The notes: generated from the letters alone by a model not told the origin. Positions 25,446-35,258 are shown, counted from the first letter of the stretch. The stretch: DNA of 41,816 nt from CAVEFW01 sp963643505 (GCA_963643505.1 CAVIKF010000015.1:1-41816), one strand, 5' to 3'. Made by a program: numbers and translations.

Positions 25446-27392
25446 ATGGACGCAGCGCAAAAGGAACGTCTCGAACTTCTCAGCCAATCCGTTCCCACCG
25501 CTGCGCGCGCAGCGCAGGAAATCGCCGAGCTCGAGGCGACACTCGCCCTCCCCAAGGAGACCGAATACTTCCTGTCCGACCTCCATGGCGAGCACACCGC
25601 CTTCGCCCACCTTCTCAAGAACGCATGCGGCGCTATACGCGTTGCCATCGCCTGTGAGTTTGGTGATGACTTGACCGAAGACGAGCGGCGCGCCTTTGCA
25701 ACGCTTGTCTACTACCCGGCGGAGAAGACCCCCCTCGCTCTCGCAGCGGCCGCGGATGCTGAGACATGGTACGCAACGACCCTGTCCCGCCTTGTCCGCC
25801 TTGCCCAAAGATTCGCGGCGCCCTACAGCCCCGCACGCGTGCACCAATTCATCCCGGCGGAGTTCTCGCCTCTCATTGACGACCTTCTCGCTGAATATGG
25901 CGTTGAGGGGCGCGAGACCCACGCCTTGGCGGCCCTTGCGAGCACCATCCGCATCCAACGCGCCCCCGAGCTCATCGTGGCCCTCGCAACCACCATCCGC
26001 CACATGGCCGTCCCCCACCTCCATGTCATTGGCGACGTCTATGACCGCGGTCCCGCAGCCGAACTTATCATGGACGAGCTGTTGGCCACCCCCTCCGTTG
26101 ATATCCAATGGGGCAACCACGACATCGTGTGGATGGGCGCCTCCTTGGGACAACGCGGATGCATCGCCCACGTCGTGCGCAATTGTGCCCGCTACGGAAA
26201 CCTCGACATCCTTGAGGACGCCTACGGCATGGACATCTCGACCCTGAAGGATTTCGCCCTTAAGGCATACGCCGACGACCCGTGTGTCGCTTTCGGCCTC
26301 AAAGGCGACTCGGGGCTGTCCGATGACGAGCTTGCTCTCAATATCAAGATTCAAAAGGCCATGGCCATCCTCCAATTCAAAGTCGAGGCCGCACTCATCG
26401 ACGAGTACCCCTGCTTCGCCTTGGAAGACCGTAAGCTCTTGGACAAAATCGACTTCCAGCGAAACACCGTCGTGGTCGACGGCATTGAGTACGCACTCAC
26501 CGACACCGTCTTCCCGACCGTGGACCCCAAGGATCCCAACACCCTCACCGCCGGCGAGGAAGCGGTCATGGAAAGCCTACAGAACGCATTCATGAACTGC
26601 GAAAAGCTCCAACGCCACATAGCGCTTTTCCGCGACAAGGGCTCCCTTTACAAAGTCTGCAACGGCAATCTCTTACTCCATGCCTGCGTTCCGCTGAATG
26701 CCGACGGGACGTTCAAGGAAGCCAACATCTACGGCGAGATTTGCAAAGGACGCAGGCTCTACGAGGTGTGCGACAGCTACGTCTTGGCCGCGTTCGGAAG
26801 CGACGACGCGCAATTACGCAAGCGCGGGCGCGACCTTATGTGGTGGATGTGGCTTGGAGAGGCGTCCCCCCTGTTTGCCAAGAGCAAGATGGCGACCTTC
26901 GAGCTCTACCTCATCGCCGAGAAGGAAGCGCGCAAGGAGGTAAAGAATCCGTTCTACTCCTTGTTGGGCGACACCGAGGTGCTCGCGCGCGTCTGTGCCG
27001 ACTTCGGCCTTGACCCCGCAACGGCCCACATCATTTGCGGACACGTCCCGGTCAAAGTCAAAGACGGCGAAGATCCCGTCAAGTGCAATGGACACGTCCT
27101 CACCATCGACGGAGGGTTCTCCGGCGCCTACCAAAAGACCACCGGCATCGCCGGATTCACCCTCATCTCCAGCGCCGACTCCTTAATCCTTGCCTCCCAT
27201 GAGCCGCTCTCGTCCACCAAGGCCGCCATCGAGGACGACATCGACATCCTCTCCTCTTTACGCACAATCGAGACCTACGAGCCGCGCAAACTCACATCTG
27301 ACACCGATCAGGGCGCGGCAACCCAAGCTCGCATCCGAGAACTCGAGGATTTGCTTGTCGCATACCGTGACGGCGTCATCGCGCAACGTTAA
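25446..27392 (+). CDS. fbp: Class III fructose-1,6-bisphosphatase
   Basis: The 648-residue protein has the size and motifs of class III FBPases (metallophosphatase fold): SDLHGEHT (about residue 44), GDVYDRGP (about 196), WGNHD (about 220) and GHVPVKVKDGEDPVK towards the end. It removes the 1-phosphate from fructose-1,6-bisphosphate, the committed step of gluconeogenesis, which fits an amino-acid-using or asaccharolytic anaerobe. The ATG at 25446 follows TAGGAGG. The next gene, a MoeA homologue, starts 35 bp downstream on the same strand and may be co-transcribed. No anomalies are seen. Confidence 0.95.
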   Translation: MDAAQKERLELLSQSVPTAARAAQEIAELEATLALPKETEYFLSDLHGEHTAFAHLLKNACGAIRVAIACEFGDDLTEDERRAFATLVYYPAEKTPLALAAAADAETWYATTLSRLVRLAQRFAAPYSPARVHQFIPAEFSPLIDDLLAEYGVEGRETHALAALASTIRIQRAPELIVALATTIRHMAVPHLHVIGDVYDRGPAAELIMDELLATPSVDIQWGNHDIVWMGASLGQRGCIAHVVRNCARYGNLDILEDAYGMDISTLKDFALKAYADDPCVAFGLKGDSGLSDDELALNIKIQKAMAILQFKVEAALIDEYPCFALEDRKLLDKIDFQRNTVVVDGIEYALTDTVFPTVDPKDPNTLTAGEEAVMESLQNAFMNCEKLQRHIALFRDKGSLYKVCNGNLLLHACVPLNADGTFKEANIYGEICKGRRLYEVCDSYVLAAFGSDDAQLRKRGRDLMWWMWLGEASPLFAKSKMATFELYLIAEKEARKEVKNPFYSLLGDTEVLARVCADFGLDPATAHIICGHVPVKVKDGEDPVKCNGHVLTIDGGFSGAYQKTTGIAGFTLISSADSLILASHEPLSSTKAAIEDDIDILSSLRTIETYEPRKLTSDTDQGAATQARIRELEDLLVAYRDGVIAQR

Positions 27393-27427
27393 ACTAACAG
27401 AGTTGAACAAACAACGAAGGGATCACC

Positions 27428-28693
27428 ATGACCGCACAATCTATCATCAGCGTTGCCGAGGCGCGCAACATCATCCGCGAGAAGATCACCACGCTTGGCA
27501 CCGAGCGCGTCTCCATCCTTGACGCTGTAGGCCGCGTTCTTGCCGAGGACGCCTTCAGCGACATCGACGTCGCATCCTTTGACGACAGCGCCATGGACGG
27601 CTTTGCCGTTATCACCAAAGACCTCGAGGACGCAAGCGCCGACAACCCGGTACAACTTGAATGCGTCGGCCACATCGGCGCAGGCTCTGTCTATGTCAAC
27701 ACCGTCACACCCGGACAGACCGTGCGTATCATGACCGGCGCGCTTTTGCCTGACGGGGTTGATTCCGTCGTCAAGATCGAAGACGTCACTTTTGAGGACG
27801 AGGGCGGCGTCGGCGACAAGATCACCTTTTCCGCCCCCACAAAGCTCGACAAGAACATCCGCCGCGCTGGCCAGGAAGCCCGGGCGGGTGAGAAGATCAT
27901 CGAGGCGGGCGACGTCATCACCCCCGCAGGAGCAGGCCTTCTCGCATCCTGCGGCAACCTTGAGGTCGTCGTCTACAAGCGCCCCCTTGTCGGCCTCATC
28001 TCCATCGGCAGCGAGTTGGTCGACGCCACCGAGAAGCCCTCGCGCGGCATGATACGCAACTCCAACATCTGGGCAATGCAGGCAAACGTGACCGCAGCGG
28101 GCGCCATCCCCAAGGTCTACCCGACCGCTATCGACGATAGCGCCGTCATCAAGGCGACCTACGAGTTGGCTGCAGCCGAATGTGACGCCGTCGTCTCCAC
28201 TGGCGGGGCGTGCTTGGGAGACTTCGATCTCACCGCAGGCGTCATCGAAGAGATCGGAACCCTGTTCTTCCAACGCGTCGACGTAAAACCCGGCAAGTCC
28301 CAACCCTTTGGCGAGATCAGCGGAACCCCGGTGTTCATCCTCTCCGGAAACCCCGCCGCATCCTCCATGGGTTTTGAACTCTATACCCGCCTTGCCCTGC
28401 GCATCATGCAGGGTTACACCGACACCGACCGCGCCACCGTCAAAGCCCATATCACCAAGGGTGTCCGCAAGAAGGATCCCCGCATGCTCTTGGAGCGAGC
28501 TGTTCTAACAACGCGCGAGGACGGGGAGTACGAGGTCACCACCATGAAGAACCAATCCTCGGCCTTGTTTGGGGCTCTTCAGTCATGCAACTGCTTCGCC
28601 GTGATTCCAAGTGGGTTGGACGAGGTCTCCAAAGACGACTTGGTGACGTGCATCATCACCACCGTGGATGAGAGCCTTCCCCTCCACGTGTAG
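27428..28693 (+). CDS. moeA: MoeA-family molybdopterin molybdotransferase (Glp-like)
   Basis: The 421-residue protein shows the MoeA order of domains: an N-terminal segment, FDDSAMDGFAV (about residues 50-60), RIMTGALLPDGVDSVV, the molybdopterin-binding GLISIGSELVD and STGGACLGDFDLT, and FILSGNPAAS. It inserts molybdate or tungstate into adenylylated molybdopterin. Coriobacteria use many molybdoenzymes, so this is expected, but no other cofactor gene lies next to it. The usual GGVSVGD-type loop reads GGACLGD, a slight departure. The ATG at 27428 follows GAAGGGA. It ends 21 bp from the convergent NUDIX gene. Confidence 0.92.
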   Translation: MTAQSIISVAEARNIIREKITTLGTERVSILDAVGRVLAEDAFSDIDVASFDDSAMDGFAVITKDLEDASADNPVQLECVGHIGAGSVYVNTVTPGQTVRIMTGALLPDGVDSVVKIEDVTFEDEGGVGDKITFSAPTKLDKNIRRAGQEARAGEKIIEAGDVITPAGAGLLASCGNLEVVVYKRPLVGLISIGSELVDATEKPSRGMIRNSNIWAMQANVTAAGAIPKVYPTAIDDSAVIKATYELAAAECDAVVSTGGACLGDFDLTAGVIEEIGTLFFQRVDVKPGKSQPFGEISGTPVFILSGNPAASSMGFELYTRLALRIMQGYTDTDRATVKAHITKGVRKKDPRMLLERAVLTTREDGEYEVTTMKNQSSALFGALQSCNCFAVIPSGLDEVSKDDLVTCIITTVDESLPLHV

Positions 28694-28714
28694 GTGCGTT
28701 TTGCGCTGCGGGAC

Positions 28715-29221
28715 TTATGCCTCCAAGGCCGTTTTTACGCGCCCATAGTGCAAAAAGATCCCCTGCTCGTTGAGCTCAGAAATCTCGTCCCAGGTTGCGA
28801 GGCGACAATCCAAGGCCTCTTCGGCTTGAAGCACCACGTCCTCAAGGGCGAAATCGATGGTGAAACGGTACATGTTTACAATATAGTTGTCGCCTCTCTC
28901 GAGGTCGACGTTCTCATAGGTGTAGACCGGCACAGGGTTCTCATCGGGAACCACGAGTCCGACTTCCTCACCCACCTCGCGAATCACCGCCTGGGCAGAC
29001 GTCTCGCCAGCCCTGACGCCGCCGCCTGAAACCTCCCACCAACCGGCAGCCCAATGCTTGTCCAAAGAGCGCCGGGTGATAAGAAAGCGGCCTCGCCCGT
29101 CCTGGATGATGGCGAGGACATAGAGCATGAACTGGCCTTCCTCCATGAAAGCACCCTCGCGGGCCACCGTCAGTCCGAGTCGGTTCTGATCCTTGTCATA
29201 AATGTCGATAAGCTCTTCCAT
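28715..29221 (-). CDS. NUDIX hydrolase
   Basis: The 168-residue protein has a complete NUDIX box, GX5EX7REVGEEVGL, starting at GGVRAGE (about residues 66-88), after an N-terminal MEELIDIYDKDQNRLG typical of the YfcD/Idi-like branch. It hydrolyses an X-linked nucleoside diphosphate or related pyrophosphate. The substrate is not evident. I chose the ATG at 29221 because AAAGGGA precedes it; a longer open frame to 29296 lacks a ribosome binding site. It is divergent from the VanZ-like gene, with 113 bp between starts. Confidence 0.9.
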   Translation of the reverse strand: MEELIDIYDKDQNRLGLTVAREGAFMEEGQFMLYVLAIIQDGRGRFLITRRSLDKHWAAGWWEVSGGGVRAGETSAQAVIREVGEEVGLVVPDENPVPVYTYENVDLERGDNYIVNMYRFTIDFALEDVVLQAEEALDCRLATWDEISELNEQGIFLHYGRVKTALEA

Positions 29222-29334
29222 GGGGGTCCCTTTTCCCGTTTCAAGGACAAAGCCAACTCGGTCATTGCCCTGATTATCGTTATTTGCGTGGCACATTCTA
29301 CACCCGTTATGTTCCGCTCAATGAAAACGTTACA

Positions 29335-29859
29335 ATGGTGTACATGTCTACAAAAGCGAAAACAGTCATAGCCTTGGCGCTCGTTCTTGCCATGTGCGTC
29401 TTCATCTTCGCCATGTCCGCGAAACCCGCAACGGACTCCGACAGGTTAAGCCTTGGCGTCGTTGACCAGATCATCACGTTGGTCGTCCCCGGATTTAACG
29501 ACATGGGAACAACCGAACAGGCCGCCTATCAAAGCTCTCTTAACCATATCGTTCGCAAGTGTGCCCATGCCACCGAATTCGCCTTGCTGGGAATCTTGGT
29601 GTTCAACCTGCTCATCCAATTGACGCGCATTCGTCACAAGCTCGATTCGCGCGACTTGTCGTTGCGCATCGTCCCCCTAGCCGCCGTTGCCTGGGTCCTC
29701 TCGACGCTGTATGCTGCCACCGACGAGTTCCATCAAATCTTCGTTGCGGGCCGTTCCTGTCAACTCACCGACGTCTGTATCGACTCATCAGGCGCGGTTA
29801 TCGGGATTCTCATCTCTTGCGCGATACTTGCCCTGATTAGACAAAGGTGCCGACATTGA
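29335..29859 (+). CDS. VanZ-family membrane protein
   Basis: The 174-residue protein has four predicted membrane helices and the conserved VanZ motifs NHIVRKCAHATEFALLG and YAATDEFHQIFVAGRSCQLTDVCID. VanZ homologues have been linked to low-level glycopeptide resistance and cell-envelope homeostasis, but most have no assigned role, and no van cluster is present here. Two starts are possible: ATG at 29335 or at 29344; neither has a clear ribosome binding site. The last 23 bases overlap the end of the convergent gene stopping at 29837. Confidence 0.88.
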   Translation: MVYMSTKAKTVIALALVLAMCVFIFAMSAKPATDSDRLSLGVVDQIITLVVPGFNDMGTTEQAAYQSSLNHIVRKCAHATEFALLGILVFNLLIQLTRIRHKLDSRDLSLRIVPLAAVAWVLSTLYAATDEFHQIFVAGRSCQLTDVCIDSSGAVIGILISCAILALIRQRCRH

Positions 29860-30418
29860 GCCACAAGCTTGCGAGCAACGCGATGGAGAGAATGGCCGCG
29901 ACCGCGACGAAGATCCCCCGTATCGGCGTCCTGAACGCAGGGGAGATTCGCAGGTCGTGGGTAAGGGATTTGGCGCCGATCCAGACATGCCAGCAAAGCG
30001 CCGAAATCAACGCGACCGCGGCGATGGCGACAAGGATGTTTGGCGCATCAAGGAGCCGTTGAGCCCCGGATACATGCCAAGCGAACATCAAGACGATACA
30101 GCCACCCGTCGCCCATTTGAGCAACTGGTGACGCCGTTTGCCCTTGCTGGCAACGCGAACCTTGTCAGTGAACATGCTGATAGTGGTCGCAAGACTCATG
30201 ATGATATGAAAGCCGATGACGCCCGCCCCGATCCAAACCGTCCAAGCGAGCGTCCCACGCCACCCGCTCAAAACCGCAAAGACGCCAAGAGAGGCGTGGA
30301 TGAGGAAAAAGACGACGATGAACGCCGCCGCAAACGCATTCGGCGCGCGCAAGGGATTAAAGGGCTTGCGATAGCCTATTTCCTTGTTCACGGGTTGTTG
30401 TGAATGATGTCTGCTCAT
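29837..30418 (-). CDS. Multi-pass membrane protein resembling an SdhC-type haem anchor
   Basis: The 193-residue protein has five hydrophobic segments. Histidines sit inside or at the ends of four of them: FLIHASLG, GFHIIMS, FAWHVSG and CWHVWIGAKSLTHD. The last resembles the H-x-x-x-G-x-x-x-L-x-x-D motif of succinate dehydrogenase/fumarate reductase membrane subunits. A b-haem-binding anchor is therefore plausible, but no flavoprotein or iron-sulphur subunit gene is adjacent, so it is an orphan and the call is an inference. Its ATG overlaps the upstream EamA stop by four bases (ATGA), which suggests coupled translation. Confidence 0.7.
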   Translation of the reverse strand: MSRHHSQQPVNKEIGYRKPFNPLRAPNAFAAAFIVVFFLIHASLGVFAVLSGWRGTLAWTVWIGAGVIGFHIIMSLATTISMFTDKVRVASKGKRRHQLLKWATGGCIVLMFAWHVSGAQRLLDAPNILVAIAAVALISALCWHVWIGAKSLTHDLRISPAFRTPIRGIFVAVAAILSIALLASLWLNVGTFV

Positions 30419-31338
30419 GATTCCAGTATAGCTTTGCCCTTCTCATCTGACGACCGCTCACCTATGGTCAAAAGGACCATCATGGCGGCGATGAACAGAC
30501 AACCGAGCACGTCGACAAAGGTAAACGTCACACCGAGTATCAAGACGCTGAACACCATGGCGGACACCGGCTCCAAAACACAGGCAAAGGTACCCAAAAG
30601 CGCCCCCGCGTCTTTGAGGCCTTGCGATGTAAGCACATAGCCAAGTCCTGCCCCCACAAAAATCGTGGCCCCAAGGGCAAGCCACCCATCCCACCCAAAC
30701 GCCAACGTCTCGGCCCAGGGCTGGGCAACCGGAAGCAAAAAGATACCGCCAAGTACAAGCGCAAGGGAGTTCACCGGCATCGTTCCGTATGCGCGAAGCG
30801 GCTCCAAGGGTATGGTGTTGTGGAGAAACATCAAGACGCCGTCTGCCAGGCAAAACAACAAGGGCAAAAAGCCTATTGCAAGCTCAGTGACATCGCCTTT
30901 CGTCGCGATGCAGAAAACACCCGCAAAGGCTAAAACGATGCAAAACAGCTCAATTTTTTTGGGCGCGCACCTCTTTCGAATACAGGTGAAAAGCATGACG
31001 TACACAAGGCTTGTCTGGGCGATAAGGGAATCGCAAGCAGCACCCGCGGACCGAATCGCAATGACGTATACAACCTGCATAAGAGACATGCCCAAGATCG
31101 CATACGCGACAGTCAAGGCCAAGGCACGCCTGTCATGTAACAAAGCCACAAGGGCGGCCCTTTGCCTTGCGAGGGTGATGACAAGAAAAACAATGCCGGC
31201 GCAAAGCAAACGAACACACCCTACCCACGAGTCGCCAACCTCGTAGTTGTTCGTCAGGTAGTTGATGCAAACGCCAGAAAAGCCCCAGCACATACAGCCG
31301 AGGCAACCTAAAACCATTCCGCGAATCTTCTTATTCAT
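30415..31338 (-). CDS. EamA/DMT-family transporter
   Basis: The 307-residue protein has ten hydrophobic segments in two EamA repeats, with the N-terminal signature GMVLGCLGCMCWGFSGVC and a second half starting near LAIGFLPLLFCLADG. The family exports or imports small metabolites such as amino acids or nucleosides; the substrate is unknown. I chose the ATG at 31338 because it puts the first helix immediately after a short basic tail (MNKKIRG); no strong ribosome binding site is seen. It is the first gene of a two-gene unit with the haem-anchor-like gene. Confidence 0.9.
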   Translation of the reverse strand: MNKKIRGMVLGCLGCMCWGFSGVCINYLTNNYEVGDSWVGCVRLLCAGIVFLVITLARQRAALVALLHDRRALALTVAYAILGMSLMQVVYVIAIRSAGAACDSLIAQTSLVYVMLFTCIRKRCAPKKIELFCIVLAFAGVFCIATKGDVTELAIGFLPLLFCLADGVLMFLHNTIPLEPLRAYGTMPVNSLALVLGGIFLLPVAQPWAETLAFGWDGWLALGATIFVGAGLGYVLTSQGLKDAGALLGTFACVLEPVSAMVFSVLILGVTFTFVDVLGCLFIAAMMVLLTIGERSSDEKGKAILES

Positions 31339-31706
31339 GGGGGTATTGTAGCGCACGGGCAACAGCATCGACGATTACGGAGGGAGTGCGGGCATGGCGC
31401 TCGGGCGGGCAGTCTCAGGCGCCTCCTTGCTCCTTGCTAGAAAGCGACTGCAAGCAATCTTTTATCGCCAGCAAATTTGGGAAAACGATGCCATCATTCT
31501 TGAATGAGATATTTACTTCAAACCTTAAAATAATCCTCGCTTCTTGTCGTTTAATTAAACTGCTTTTCCTTTCTTATACCCCCCCTTTTTCTGTCTCCAG
31601 TATTCAAGTAATCGTCAAATCCATGTATTTTAATCACAACAAATAAACGTACTGGGATTAACTGGTTGGGTTGTTTTTTAGTTGAAAACAGAACGGGGAG
31701 TGCATG
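31339..31706. other. AT-rich intergenic region upstream of the surface-protein gene
   Basis: This 368-bp gap becomes markedly AT-rich from about 31480. A weak promoter candidate is TTCAAG (31603-31608), 17 bp, TATTTT (31626-31631). A GGGGAG at 31695-31700 is the ribosome binding site of the next gene. An 86-codon open frame at 31386-31646 has no coding character and is not called. Confidence 0.5.
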
Positions 31707-34700
31707 ATGAGTACGACGAGCAAGCACCGTGTTTCTACCGTTGACAGCCGCGGGATGAATGTGCCGTTATCCACCAAGTTCTGGAGCGTTATCTGCTCTG
31801 GCGCCCTTGTCGTAGGAATGAACCCCATTGCTGCATATGCGGCGAGCTCCGTAAGCTCACTAAACGCCGCAAACGCACAATCCACTGCTCAAATTTCCGA
31901 TGAGGACACAACAACCTCTGATCTTGCAGCGACCGACTCCGAGTTCGCCGCAACGTCTGATTTCGCAGCGTCCACCTCCGAGCTTGCAGCGTCCACCTCC
32001 GAGCTTGCAGCGTCCACCTCCGAGCTCGCCTCCGACACGAACGATAACGGTGTCTGGGACGGGCAATCTGCTAGCAAGTGGACACGCGGAACCGGCACTG
32101 CCGCCGATCCGTATCTGATCGAGAGCGCAGCGAACTTCAACTACCTCGCCAATGTCGTCAACACCACAAGCGAGCATTACAGCGGAGTATACTTCTCCCT
32201 CGCCACTGACCTCGATTTGCGCGCTGGCAATTTCGCCGGCATAGGCGTCAACTCTTCCTCAAACTACTTCGGAGGAAATTTTGACGGCAACTACCATTCG
32301 ATCACGGTCGCAATGGAAAGCTCCGCCTCCCAAGAGTCCTTTGGTATTTTCAGCTACGTCAAAGGCACCGATGAAGCTCCTGCAAACATCAAAAACTTTA
32401 CGGTCAAGGGCTCCTTCAACTGCATAGTCGATTCCACTTGCTACGCAGGCAGCGCCGTCGGCGCACTTCTTGACGGCAATATCTCCCGCGTTCGCAACGA
32501 AGCAGACGTCCTCTATACCGGCAACTCCCACTACACCATATGCACAGGCGGAATCGTCGGCTACGCATGGTCAGGAACTATCAATATCGACCAATGCAGC
32601 AACGTGGGCACCGTTACGGGTAGCGAAAACGGATATGCGGGCGGCATCATTGGCAAGGCAAATGGCGCGGTCCATGCAACCATCTCAAATTGTTACAACA
32701 CCGCATCCGTCTCTGCGGGCTCTGGCTCTTTCGCTGGCGGTATCAGCGGTTGGGAAGCACCTGTCGTAAGCGACAAGGCAGATTACCTGAAGACCTACTA
32801 CAGCTGCTACAACGTAGGAACGGTTGAGGCCAACAATGAAGGTGGCGTCTTCGGAAAATTTCAGTACCAGAGCTCAGTCAAGCAAAATCTGAACTTCTTG
32901 ACCGATATATACTGGGCTCAAGAGGCCTGCTACTTCTTGTGCTACAGCGGCAACGATGTCAGCAAGAAACAAATCGCAACCAAGTCAAATGTCAAGATGA
33001 TGACATTGAAGGCGATGAAGGCTCACGGGTTTGTCACCCAATTGAACAACACCGATCCTGGCACCTGGGTTTTTGACAGCACGGCCAACCCCCAAAACGA
33101 CGGCTATCCGATGCTTGCATGGGAAAATCCGGGCGCAAGCAGCGCCATCACCCTCAGCGACAGCGACGTTTCCCCTCTCTCCGCCCAAACATGGACGGGC
33201 AAGGCCATCACGCCGAGCATCACCGTCACCTACGAAGGCGAAAACCTCGTTGAGGGAACCGACTATACCGTCGAGTACGCAAACAATACCGAGGTCGGAA
33301 CCGCTACGGCAACCGTTACCGGCATCAACGGTGTTGAGGGCAACGTCACCTTGACATTTGACATCCTCGCTGACACCGTCGCTATTCCTACAGGTGCTTC
33401 CGGCCTGACATACAACGGGGACCAACAGACCGGTATCACCACAGGGACCGGCTACACAGTTTCAGGCACGACCTCAGCGACGAACGCCGGTACCTACTAC
33501 GCCACGGCGACGCTTACCGATGCGACGCATTACACGTGGAGCGACGGCACCACCGCCGCCAAGACGATCGAATGGACCATCGACAAGTACCTCATGGCCA
33601 CCCCCACCCCAGCAAACGATCTAAGCTATGTGGGATTTGAGAAGACCGGCGTTGCGCACGGCGAGGGCTACACCGTCACGGGAGGTGCGGCAAAAGACGC
33701 TGGCACCTACGAGGCCGTTTGCACCGTCGATGACGCCACGAACTACGCATGGGCCGAGACCGGCACGGACAAGGTTACCGTCACCTGGTCAATCAACAAG
33801 GCAAAGGTCGCCATACCTACCCCCAAGTCTGATCTCGTCTACAACGGCAATACCCAATCGGCTTTTGGCGAGGCTCCTGGCTACGTCTTGACCGGCCACA
33901 CCGCCGTCAACGCTGGCGAGTACACCGCCACGGCGACACTCGTCGACACAACTAACTACTGCTGGTCGGATGGCACGACCTCTGCCAAGCAGATCTCTTG
34001 GTCCATTGCCCGCGAATTGGTCATCGAGCCCAACGCAGCTTTGGAGCTCGAATACAACGGAAGCGAGCAAATAGCCGTAAACGAGGGTTATGGCTATAGC
34101 CTCACCGGCACCTTCGCCGCGACGCTTCCCGGCAATTACACGGTATGCGCCATCCTCGACAACAACCATATGTGGGCCAACGGCTCTATTGACAACATCG
34201 AATACAACTGGACCATCACCGCCCTGACCGCAACTGTCCCCACCGTGGTTACCGGGCTGATCTACAACGGCACCGACCAGATCGGCATCACGGGCGGCGA
34301 AGGCTGCGATATCGCAGGAAGCAGCGTTGCCCAAAACGCTGGCACCTATCAGATCGTCCTCACCCCGTCTGAGGGTTATACCTGGGCCGACGGCACCACC
34401 ACCCCCCAAGCATTGACGTGGTCCATCGAGCGTGCCTCCCTCGACATCCCCGCAGGTACCTCCCTTGAGTACACCGGCAGCACGCTCAGCGCCATCACCT
34501 GTGATGAGACGCTCGTTGCAGCGGGCGCCTACTCCCTCAGCGGCACGTATGAGGCAAAATACCCTGGTACCTACGAGTACACGATCACTCCTACTGAGAA
34601 CTACCAATGGAGCGACGGGACCACAGACGCCAAGGTCGTCGAGTGGAAGATCTACCGCAATGTCGAGAAGAAGTTCGGAGTCACCCGAGAGTATGAGAAT

Positions 34701-35237
34701 CTTTACAAGGGTTGCTATCAATACTTCTGCTGCACTCACGTAGGCTACGACATCGCATCGTTCCAATGGCAGTGCTCCGAGGACGGCGGCGCTAATTGGG
34801 TAAACTGGACAGGGCCGACCGCTAACGAGGATTACGTCTTCGCGAAGGTTCTCGACAGCTACAAGCGACTGACCATGCGCATGGTAGCAACCACCACCGA
34901 CGGCGATGTGTTGGTTTCCAACTCGGTCGATTGGGGTATTGGCGGGCCGACGGCAGTTCTGACCAGCAAGACCGTTATTGTCAACATGTATCAAACCTTT
35001 ACGGTCAACACCTACAATCTGGACACGAGCGTCCGTGCATACAAGTACCACTGGTATTACTCAGTCGACGGTGGCCAGACATGGGGCATTTGGAACAACG
35101 ACCGGTACATCGTAAAGAACTCTTGGCGGATGCGCGCGACTTCAACGTTTGCAAAGCACCTGATGAAATGCGTAGTCGAGCTTAATGACGGCACGATGGT
35201 AGAGTCCAACACCGTATCCTGGAACATCCTCCTGTAG
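31707..35237 (+). CDS. Large secreted surface protein with GLUG and MBG-type repeats
   Basis: The 1176-residue protein starts with a signal peptide (hydrophobic segment near 25-43, cleavage likely after AYA). A repeated SELAAST linker follows (residues ~87-107), then a GLUG-like region (GGIVGYAWSGTI and GGIIGKANG, ~280-340), one Ig-like domain (~481-553, GTDYTVEYANNTEVGTA) and six repeats of 68-75 residues (~555-983). Those repeats have the pattern Y-N-G ... G-Y-x-x-x-G ... N-A-G-x-Y ... Y-x-W-x-D-G-T ... W-x-I, like MBG modules. Two further Ig-like modules close the protein. No LPXTG, SLH or other anchor is seen, so attachment is unclear. The ATG at 31707 has better spacing from GGGGAG than the one at 31704. 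It probably acts in adhesion. Confidence 0.88.
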   Translation: MSTTSKHRVSTVDSRGMNVPLSTKFWSVICSGALVVGMNPIAAYAASSVSSLNAANAQSTAQISDEDTTTSDLAATDSEFAATSDFAASTSELAASTSELAASTSELASDTNDNGVWDGQSASKWTRGTGTAADPYLIESAANFNYLANVVNTTSEHYSGVYFSLATDLDLRAGNFAGIGVNSSSNYFGGNFDGNYHSITVAMESSASQESFGIFSYVKGTDEAPANIKNFTVKGSFNCIVDSTCYAGSAVGALLDGNISRVRNEADVLYTGNSHYTICTGGIVGYAWSGTINIDQCSNVGTVTGSENGYAGGIIGKANGAVHATISNCYNTASVSAGSGSFAGGISGWEAPVVSDKADYLKTYYSCYNVGTVEANNEGGVFGKFQYQSSVKQNLNFLTDIYWAQEACYFLCYSGNDVSKKQIATKSNVKMMTLKAMKAHGFVTQLNNTDPGTWVFDSTANPQNDGYPMLAWENPGASSAITLSDSDVSPLSAQTWTGKAITPSITVTYEGENLVEGTDYTVEYANNTEVGTATATVTGINGVEGNVTLTFDILADTVAIPTGASGLTYNGDQQTGITTGTGYTVSGTTSATNAGTYYATATLTDATHYTWSDGTTAAKTIEWTIDKYLMATPTPANDLSYVGFEKTGVAHGEGYTVTGGAAKDAGTYEAVCTVDDATNYAWAETGTDKVTVTWSINKAKVAIPTPKSDLVYNGNTQSAFGEAPGYVLTGHTAVNAGEYTATATLVDTTNYCWSDGTTSAKQISWSIARELVIEPNAALELEYNGSEQIAVNEGYGYSLTGTFAATLPGNYTVCAILDNNHMWANGSIDNIEYNWTITALTATVPTVVTGLIYNGTDQIGITGGEGCDIAGSSVAQNAGTYQIVLTPSEGYTWADGTTTPQALTWSIERASLDIPAGTSLEYTGSTLSAITCDETLVAAGAYSLSGTYEAKYPGTYEYTITPTENYQWSDGTTDAKVVEWKIYRNVEKKFGVTREYENLYKGCYQYFCCTHVGYDIASFQWQCSEDGGANWVNWTGPTANEDYVFAKVLDSYKRLTMRMVATTTDGDVLVSNSVDWGIGGPTAVLTSKTVIVNMYQTFTVNTYNLDTSVRAYKYHWYYSVDGGQTWGIWNNDRYIVKNSWRMRATSTFAKHLMKCVVELNDGTMVESNTVSWNILL
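31965..32027. repeat. In-gene 21-bp tandem repeat, three copies
   Basis: Units 31965-31985, 31986-32006 and 32007-32027 are identical apart from the final base and encode AASTSEL three times. One degenerate copy precedes them at 31926-31946. The array sits in the linker after the signal peptide, and its length can vary in frame. Confidence 0.95.
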
Positions 35238-35258
35238 CATCTCCTCCAGACGCTGTGC

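Noticed and set aside
31386..31646. An 86-codon plus-strand open frame upstream of the surface protein
   Set aside because: It has no ribosome binding site, an abrupt composition change inside it and no recognisable protein pattern.
33789..35051. A 420-codon minus-strand open frame
   Set aside because: It is antisense to the repeat region of the surface protein and has no family-like motif.
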